Assembly (NCBI GenBank): GCA_903813345.2
Contig: CAIIXF020000457.1
Coordinates: forward strand, 264,513-328,512
Reading direction: 5' to 3'
Origin: Owenia fusiformis
Taxonomy: Eukaryota > Annelida > Polychaeta > Sabellida > Oweniidae
DNA: 64,000 bases
Part shown: positions 57,360 to 64,000 of the stretch, in pieces
Layout: each line of letters begins with the position of its first letter
Numbering within the stretch: the stretch's first letter is position 1
Notes under the pieces: generated by a model
Database searches by the model: none
The model's input: only the letters and a program-made list of their open reading frames with translations
Told to the model about the DNA's origin: nothing
Position numbers and translations under genes: made by a program

Positions 57360-58060
57360 GTTACGCGGTAAACACGATACAAATATATGTCATATTCCAC
57401 AATGAATATGGCATATTCACTTGTGGAGTATGATAGATTCACCTGCGGTATATGGCATACTCACCTGCGGTGTAAGGCATATTCTGCAAGTGAGTATTTA
57501 CATATTCTGCGAGCATGGGGTATTTACTGAAATAAATGTATCACATATTCAATACGGAATATGCCATACTCACCTGCGGAATACGCCATATACCACAGCT
57601 GAATATGGCATATACACCCGTATCACAAATACCACGCAACCATGAATATATGCCATATTCCGCGTAACACATACGATGTTACGTGGAGTATGGCATACAT
57701 TTATGTTTGCGTGGTAATTGTGATACGGGTATACAGTATATGCCATACTCACCTGCAGTTTATGGCATATTCCGCAGGTGAGTATGCGATATTCCGCTGT
57801 GAATATGCGATACATTGATTTCAGTGAATACCTGATAGTCACCTGCAGAATATGTCATACTCACTTGCCGAATATGTCATATACCGCAGGTGAAAATGAC
57901 ACAATGATTACCCATTTGTTCAATCAATGCAATTGACAATTGCGTACTTCTGTATCGTGTTCTCATTGCTTAGTGGGTATGCAATATACTGCAGCTGAAT
58001 CTGTCATACACCGCAAGTGAATATGCCATAGTTATTGCAGAATATGACACATATTTGCAT
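57360..58060. repeat. Interspersed CACCTGC/GCAGGTG and ATATGCCATA motif field
   Basis: Words such as GCATACTCACCTGCGG and their inverses (CCGCAGGTGAGTATG) alternate with ATGCCATATTC. At least ten clear instances occur in both orientations without a fixed period, so this is not a simple tandem satellite. Confidence 0.75.
57609..57735. repeat. 127-bp palindrome
   Basis: ATACACCCGTATCACAAATA followed by CCACGCAA pairs with TTGCGTGGTAATTGTGATAC and GGGTAT. The pairing continues inward through ATGCCATATTCCGCGTAACA and TGTTACGTGGAGTATGGCAT. Confidence 0.8.
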
Positions 58061-58424
58061 CATGTTTTCCGCGTAACACGTGCGTTTAACATAACCTACG
58101 ATTAATTGTTAATGATGAAATTATTTGATTATTATTATTTCGGACTCATAATCGGATGATGTACTCCTTTGTTACTTACATCTAGCAGTTGATCCATAAA
58201 TTGCCTTTTCAAACGTGTGCGCCATTGGTGCTGAAACCTCTAAGGTAGTAATATACTGAACTACAGTATAATGTGACTTCAGTGAAATATAAATATTTAT
58301 TATATCATTGAAATGTTTCTCGCTTTCTCATTGGATAAGGACCGATCACATGATTAAAAATATTAGGGTGTATTTCATTGTTTCCTGCAGTCTCCAGCCG
58401 CAGCTTCGTTTTCAACTGTATACA

Positions 58425-58465
58425 CCACGATGTATATACCACGGAGTATATACCACGGTAGAAAG
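58425..58465. repeat. Short tandem TATACCACG(G/A)
   Basis: GTATACACCACGATGTATAT then ACCACGGAGTATATACCACG: three copies of a ~15-bp unit. Confidence 0.6.
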
Positions 58466-58486
58466 TCCCGGATGTTATGCCTTTGT

Positions 58487-58560
58487 TATGACGTCAAAAC
58501 AATATTGTAGAAAATACTTGGATACACAAGCAACAAAACTTCATTGTTATGACGTCAAAG
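58487..58560. promoter_or_regulatory. Two CRE-like TTATGACGTCAAA sites
   Basis: GTTATGACGTCAAA occurs at about 58487 and again at about 58546. TGACGTCA is the full CREB/ATF palindrome. No promoter or gene is identifiable nearby, so function is unproven. Confidence 0.35.
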
Positions 58561-58825
58561 CTTATATTTGTAGTATTAGCATTGGTACTCATAGCAATTC
58601 TGTATCCGTTGCCATGTTGTTGATGTTTATAAACCAGTGATGTCACAAGACATCTTGCACGTGCGACTTTTAAGGATGAAAGATGGCAATATCTTGCATC
58701 GGACTACGTGGCTGTACATGTATCTTGCTTATTCTGACGAGCAAATGTATTGTAGCCTATTTATGTGTTTAAATAGTTTTAAAAAATACACCTAATTTGT
58801 AGGAAATTAAAATGATATAATAAAT

Positions 58826-58959
58826 CAAATATTCCATTCTATTTTCGGTAAATACATGTTCATCTTTCCCTCAGGTATATTTCCCTTGCCCTTCGGGCTG
58901 CGGGAAATATACTGAGGGAAAGATGAACATGTATTCACCTCAATAGAATGGAATATTTG
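58826..58959. repeat. 134-bp foldback palindrome with TTCG loop
   Basis: AAATATTCCATTCTATTTTC, AAATACATGTTCATCTTTCC and CTCAGGTATATTTCCC pair with their inverses on the other side of GCCCTTCGGGC. Arms are about 58 bp with few mismatches. Confidence 0.9.
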
Positions 58960-59098
58960 GTATATATTGCATACAAAGAAGAACGAGTTATTTGAAACTT
59001 GTCAAAAGTCGTGGAATGGATTTAAATCTTCTCTTGGTAAATTTCTCGATGGAGTCAGGTCGAAATACATTAAGTGAAATGGTTTTATTGGAATCATG

Positions 59099-59130
59099 CT
59101 CGTAGCCAGCGTTTGGTAAGGGGGGGGGGT
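59099..59130. mobile_element. End fragment of the GGCGTAGCCAG family
   Basis: CTCGTAGCCAGCG followed by a G-run resembles the left terminus of the element at 27273-27523. No matching right end nearby. Confidence 0.4.
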
Positions 59131-59799
59131 TGCTCGAACCGATAATAACAATGACAATGATATATGATATATATGTGCTCTGTAGAGTATCAATAATTAA
59201 TATATTTATTACGTTGGCTACAGTCGTGGCAGATTTGCAAAGTCAAATCGGTCTTCACTCCATTTTAGAGAGCCACTTGCTCCTGATTTCAGCGGGACCT
59301 CCTCATGTTTTCAGCGGGGCCTCCTCATGTTTTCAGCGGGATCTTTAGTTTATTGCTCATGGTAGAAGCGGGGCCTCAAGGGATATGCTAAAATTGAAAT
59401 ATATAATTTTTGGTGAAACTTTAGGAAGTGAAACTCACAATACCTTCATTTCATATTACTATGACCATTTCAACTGAAGGGCAATGACCTTCTTCAGCTA
59501 TAAAATATAGAAATATATAGATAAAGATTCAAGATGATACATTCTCTCTCCAATTATCGAATAACAAAACTCAGAACATCAGCTCGTGATCCTTTTTTGC
59601 AGAAGTTGCTTTTTAGTATTAATACCATGTAATAATTGAGTAAAATTAAATGAAAACGCTTTTTATAACATACAATTTAAGTAAACAAAAGATAACCCTT
59701 CTTTTCTTTTAATTGCTCGCGATTTCAGCGGGTATTTGCTCGCGACTTCTAAATCATAGCGGGGCTTTAGATACTACCCGTGCTATATACATGTACGCT

Positions 59800-61290
59800 C
59801 ATACAAAATAAAGGACAAGGTGCAATTATTGGCAAATATCCCTATGGTCAAAATGAATCATTCGTAGGTGTAACATGAAGAATAAAATGTCATATAATGC
59901 TTTGGAAAATATTTAAGTGCTCAGACACACATAAGCTGAGATAGGGATCATTTCGTTCAGTAAGGTTGTATTGACTCACATGGGGCTGTGCACCATTGAC
60001 TTAACATGAGGATATCAGCAGATCCCAATAGAGACCATTGGTTTCCATTGATTATCACAGAAATAGCAAAAATACACTATGACCTGAATCGATTGCAAAC
60101 TTAATAATTTCACAATACGACACAAATGGTTTATCTCATCAAATGTGCAAATATGAAGTTTGCAATCGATTCAGGTCATACTTAAAATTAAAAGATTGTA
60201 CATTTTTCATCATTTTTTGATAGATTTGCAAGATACTAGTGTGCATATAAATGTAAAAATTGAAGCAGAATACTCATTTTGAAAAATCAGATGAATTATT
60301 TTTTTCCCATGGGGAGATCCCAATGGAGGGTGTATAAGGTCCTTTAGCATTTGAAAACACCTAATATGCTCTATAGTGATTAAGGAATTGACAAATATTT
60401 GAAAATTACCTCCTGTTCAAGTTCCAATTATTTTTATAGATTAAATTGATAGATTTAATATCACTGAATATGGTATTGCTTGTTGAGGATCACACAACAT
60501 TACCGTTTATCATTTATTTGAGATTTAAACAGGGGTCCATTTTTTAAGAAAGTATCGTTTTAAAAGATTTCTTGTGAATAGATAATAAATGAGTACAAAA
60601 AGCATGAATTATTCTATAGCAAGTGCATAATGTAACATTTCAACTGAAAAATTAGATCAAAATGGAATCCATGTTCACAGTGGGGGATATAACTCATCAA
60701 ACACTGGATAATTTTTTTTAAAGCTTATTGTTACAGCCTAATGTTTTTAATTTGCTTTTTTAGTTAGGATTATAGCATTTATGAATTTTTGAGCACCATA
60801 CAAAGTTACAGAACTTCATTTATGAACGATTTCAGCAGGGGTCTATTTTACAAATATTAAATATTTTTCCGGATAGTTCTTAGATGAAAAGCTAGTACAT
60901 TGTTATGATTAAATTACATCATTGAGGTGTATAAATCATGAAAACAGGTTTCATCCTGATGTCTTCAACCTAATTCGTATAACGCCATGTCACAAATGGG
61001 GGGAGGGGACATTGACATCCACTTTGGGATCTTTATTACTTAGGCCTATATGATTTCAATATAACAGTAATGTTGGTATCATTATAAACAGGCATTAAAT
61101 AAGTGTAGACTATTATAAATATGTTGACAGCAAGAAGATTTATACAATTTAAACTGTAAAATAAGATAACAATGGGCTCTAAAATCACAATGATTGGTGT
61201 AACTAATCAAATTTCTACTTTATAAGCTTAGTATCATGTCCTAACAATTTAAATTAATTTTAAATAGTTATCCAATTGAACGAAGTTCTG
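59800..61290. other. No gene recognised apart from one perfect hairpin
   Basis: AT-rich DNA with no exon-like frames. The hairpin at 60078 is listed separately. Confidence 0.4.
60078..60180. repeat. Perfect 25-bp inverted repeat, 53-bp spacer
   Basis: TATGACCTGAATCGATTGCA plus AACTT at 60078-60102 is exactly inverted at 60156-60180. It contains ATCGAT. It may be a MITE with short arms, but no target duplication is obvious. Confidence 0.9.
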
Positions 61291-61304
61291 AGGGATATAG
61301 GGAA

Positions 61305-61870
61305 CGGGACTCCATCCGTCCGTCTGTCTGTCCATCCGTACGTACGTCCGTTCGGGCAATAACTCAAATACAGTTGGCCCGATTTTGTTCATATTTTGTA
61401 CACATATACCCTATGGGGGTAGAAGTTATGCTCGAAAGCCGATTTTCAAAATGGCCGCTCATTTAAAAATAGCGGCCATTTTAGTGCCGATTTTACAGTA
61501 ATTTAGGTACAATATATAAAACTGTAATAGCAATATCTTTTAAATGAAAAAATTATATAGGACATTAATAAAGCTAGAAATGTAGATATTAAAGAAGGAC
61601 ATGGCAACCATCTTGAAAAATGGTGGCCTTTACTTGTTATTTTATGATTTTTGCTGTAACTCGAAGAGTAGTGGAGTGATTTCGTGCTTATTTGGTATGT
61701 GAATACTATAAGCATGGTACACTGTCTAATGACACTTTTGGTAGAAGGTGGCCATTTTAAACATAGCCGCTTTACTTTAACATATTTTACTATAACTCGA
61801 AAAGTTGTGGAGCGATTTTGATCATCTCTGGTATGTGAATACTATAAACATGGCACACTGAATTTTTTGA
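61305..61870. repeat. CCGTCCGTC repeat followed by AAAATGGCCGC-type dispersed element and a ~136-bp tandem pair
   Basis: CCGTCCGTCTGTCTGTCCAT (61313) leads into AATAACTCAAATACAGTTGG and GATTTTCAAAATGGCCGCTC. Then TGTAACTCGAAGAGTAGTGG (about 61654) recurs as TATAACTCGAAAAGTTGTGG (about 61790), both followed by GGTATGTGAATACTATAA and ACACTG. No protein is encoded. Confidence 0.65.
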
Positions 61871-61932
61871 ATATCTTAAAGTGGTTCAGATTTTCATTTA
61901 TTGAAGATTTAATTCAAGATTAATTCAAAAAG

Positions 61933-62211
61933 ATGAATATTTTTGTGGATAGTTCTCGGATCAATTACTATTATTACCACCTTTCGGGGCATTGCTGGTT
62001 TAGGTGGCATTTATGTTACTATATCGACCTGAGCAATAATTCTAATAACGTCATTTCTGCGGGCAATATTAAACAAATGCTGGATGATCAGGACCTGGAT
62101 ATAGCAGAATACCTATTCGGGAAAAAAATATTGGGCGAGACGGTATTAATTAATTTCAATAGAAAGTTTCGGTTCTGGCATTGCCTCCTGGGACAGTCTA
62201 TTTTCTACTAA
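61933..62211 (+). CDS. Unassigned 92-codon open frame
   Basis: ATG-initiated, contains NVISAGNIKQMLDDQDLDIA and ILGETVLINFNRKFRFWHCL, ends TAA at 62209. The middle is protein-like but no family is recognised and no splice sites stand out. Could be an orphan exon or chance. Confidence 0.2.
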   Translation: MNIFVDSSRINYYYYHLSGHCWFRWHLCYYIDLSNNSNNVISAGNIKQMLDDQDLDIAEYLFGKKILGETVLINFNRKFRFWHCLLGQSIFY

Positions 62212-62734
62212 ATGAAATAATCAGGGTAAACGCTTTTCTATTACTAAAGTTATTTGCTTGTAGAGCCCGTATCGCAAAAATCATATATCCTTTCACCCCA
62301 CACCATATCATATGCTTTATTGATGTTAAAATCCATTTTTATAAATAGTGGGAATAAATTCCCAACTCATCTTAAATCATGATTTAAATGCAATATTATA
62401 TGCGATCAAATGCTTTTTCCAAGGTTTTAAAATGTAAAAAGTGCTCAGTTTCAGTGCTCAACAGGTGTAAAACGTATGTAGGAATATAGGCAGAAACAAT
62501 TTGCAGATCAACGAAAACAAGATTGTGTTAAAAGAAAGTGAACTAAATGGAACCATTATTTTTAATCATGTTGAATGCAAAATATAGTCAGACAGACTAT
62601 ATTTAGATCTTTATAGACTATATTTCCTTACCTTATTATATTCAAAATATCTATATCATATTAGTAATCATAATTAAAAATTATAGAACAAATCAGTGTG
62701 TGAAATTTAATGAAATCCCCAGATGAACTTGCGA

Positions 62735-62930
62735 TGCCACCGGGCGTCGTAAAATAATCGCACGATGACCGTAGAGGACACGGCTGATGAGTTTGGTTTA
62801 ATAAAAAGTCGCCAACATATCGGCAACTTTTATCTCCGCGATAAACTCTGCCGGCGCCCAGACGACGTCTAAAAATCGGCCGAAGGTCCTCAATCATCGC
62901 CCGGCGCCCGTACGATGCCGGGGCTCGCCG
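62735..62930. repeat. GC-rich patch with GGCGCC/CGACG motifs
   Basis: Local GC content far above the surroundings, with CCGGGCGTCG, GCCGGCGCCCAGACGACGTC and CCCGGCGCCCGTACGATGCC. It abuts the right half of MITE copy 4 and may be an expanded or rearranged MITE interior. Confidence 0.5.
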
Positions 62931-62999
62931 GTCGATTTTGAACAAAATACTCATCGGTCGGGTGCCGTAGTGAAAATCGGAGCAAATGTGACCAAGGCA
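62925..62999. mobile_element. Palindromic MITE, copy 4 (right half)
   Basis: TTTTGAACAAAATACTCATC, GGTCGGGTGCCGTAGTGAAA, then AGCAAATGTGACCAAGGCA followed by TAA, matching the right half of copies 1-3. The usual left terminus is absent. Confidence 0.75.
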
Positions 63000-63000
63000 T

Positions 63001-63660
63001 AAAGCAGGTCCTTTTATTTCGATAATTACCCCGTCAGCTTAACATGTTTTTCATGCTGTCATTTCATACAGTATATACACATGTTTTTTATGCATATTGA
63101 TTTTATATACATATTGGTCCTAGATTTGGAAACATTTGCTTTTATTTTAGCCTTGCACGAGTATGTTGTATAGTTGTATACCTTGCTTGGCAAAAAATGC
63201 ATTGATCTTCATTTGAGCGTAAACAGTTTCTGTGAACTACTAGGCCGATATAATTATATTGACAATAAAATTTGATCTCAGTTGACCATTTCGGGTTAAA
63301 GCCAATGAACTGAGCCAAGCCCAGGACCTAAAAACTGGTTTGACAGGCCTTGGCTGTTTCAAATTGGCATAAGTTGCAACGACAACAACAACGCTGTAGC
63401 TGCAAATATTTCTGAGAGACATTCCAGCTAGATTCTGACAATGGTAAGCTAAAATATTTAGTTTCAATGATAAAACTTATGTGACTGATTTAGTTCAGCT
63501 GGGACAAGAGACGGAATAAATGTAACTTAGGGTCGTACATGTAGCAAGAATCCTGAATCTTAGGCGAGGCATTTGAGTATAGTTGAGGCAAATATTGAGT
63601 AGAAGCAATAAAAAACTGACTTTATTTGTCACGGTTTTACAGTTAAAAAATATCTAATGG
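63001..63660. other. No gene recognised
   Basis: Unremarkable AT-rich sequence before the last MITE. Confidence 0.4.
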
Positions 63661-63672
63661 CTGATATCTCGC

Positions 63673-63952
63673 TAGTTCAACAAGTTAAACCCAATACCAC
63701 GGCTTTCATTTATTAATCTGAGTGTTCTTGTTGCCGTGGTTGGGTTTAACTTCTGTGCCATGCTTTTATTGGTTGCAAATTCTTACGATCAGTTATTAAT
63801 AAAACGCGTATTAATTTTCATGCGCTGCAATAGGCCACCATTAGAATATTTTGCATCAAGAGCCAAATAGGCACGGATGTTAAACCTAGGGCGGGCCACA
63901 CGATATGTCAGATAAGAAATAACGCCCAGACTAGGTTTAACTTGTTGAACTA
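63673..63952. mobile_element. 280-bp MITE with 19-bp TIRs and 9-bp target duplication
   Basis: TAGTTCAACAAGTTAAACC at 63673-63691 is exactly inverted at 63934-63952. ATATCTCGC occurs directly outside both ends (63664-63672 and 63953-63961), a perfect 9-bp direct duplication. Each end also folds internally: the left TIR pairs with TTGGGTTTAACTT at about 63740 and the right with GTTAAACCTAGG at about 63878. A 9-bp duplication is typical of Mutator-like elements, but the TIR sequence alone does not prove that. Confidence 0.9.
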
Positions 63953-64000
63953 ATATCTCGCCCGCCTCAAAGCTGGTATAGTCCGAGTAATTATTCCTTT

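Larger units (their letters stand above)
56276..59787. mobile_element. 3.5-kb foldback element with iterated CCCGCTGAAA ends
   Basis: The left terminus (56276-56352: CTATACACGGGTTGTATCCA, AAGCCCCGTTATAATT, TCGCGAGCAAGTTCCCGCTG) is inverted at 59712-59787. A second inner cluster at 56686-56790 is inverted at 59284-59370. Each cluster repeats (C)CCCGCTGAAA(A/T)CATGAGGA(G)-like units of 22-25 bp, about six per side in all. Between them lie a palindromic CACCTGC-rich region and a foldback palindrome. No transposase-like frame was found. Clustered subterminal motifs are known as transposase-binding sites in several DNA transposon families, so I infer a non-autonomous transposon. Confidence 0.7.

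Noticed and set aside
57185-57842. Overlapping frames on both strands
   Set aside because: They follow the palindromic CACCTGC field and mirror each other across strands.

Overview
This window is AT-rich, intron- and repeat-dominated animal DNA. Three spliced exons with consensus splice sites, degenerate mariner-type and non-LTR elements, tRNA-derived fragments and many foldback/MITE-like elements all fit a metazoan. The mix of many AGGTCA-rich tandem repeats, long foldback elements and an expanded lectin/ITIH type of gene is what I would expect of a marine invertebrate, and a mollusc or other lophotrochozoan is my best guess. No species can be fixed from sequence reading alone. There are no operons, phage genes or CRISPR arrays.

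Layout. 1-5 kb: several short tandem repeats and a 500-N placeholder gap (772-1271). 5-13 kb: inverted repeats, a decayed mariner/IS630-like element (about 7294-11083) with a second TA-flanked TIR element nested in it, a degenerate tRNA-like sequence, and a ~0.6-0.9 kb dispersed repeat present in opposite orientations at about 4.3-4.9 and 11.9-12.8 kb. 13-21 kb: mostly unrecognised DNA plus a 4.3 kb element with long inverted termini (about 15655-20000). 21-29 kb: scattered MITE ends, direct repeats and a long inverted repeat at 27.8-28.6 kb.

29.1-49.8 kb: the dominant structure. It is a head-to-tail array of eleven related 1.4-2.2 kb units in the order A-B-C-A-A-B-D-B-C-D-D. All share a Helitron-like 3' end (hairpin, then CTAG, then a TTATT host-like sequence), several have a 5' hairpin block, and all contain ~475 bp internal subrepeats. 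One B unit carries a 5'-truncated LINE with a 4-bp target duplication, and one D unit carries a 352-bp foldback element. Each unit has one AGGTCA direct repeat of DR1 type, and A-, B- and C-type units have TGACTCAGC motifs near the 3' end.

50.4-52.8 kb: the only convincing host protein-coding sequence. It comprises the C-terminal half of a C-type lectin domain (EPN/WND type), then two exons resembling the C-terminal domain of inter-alpha-trypsin inhibitor heavy chains, ending in a stop codon. Intron phases are compatible across all three exons, so they may be the 3' end of one gene. The intron after the lectin exon holds a 128-bp minisatellite.

53-64 kb: more MITEs, including TA-flanked TIR elements, a TAA-flanked palindromic family with several copies in the window, and one with a clean 9-bp target duplication. 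There is also a 3.5 kb foldback element (about 56276-59787) with clustered CCCGCTGAAA-type motifs at both ends and a CACCTGC/GCAGGTG-rich palindromic core.

Most open reading frames of 60-100 codons here lie in repeats and show no family resemblance, so they are not annotated as genes.
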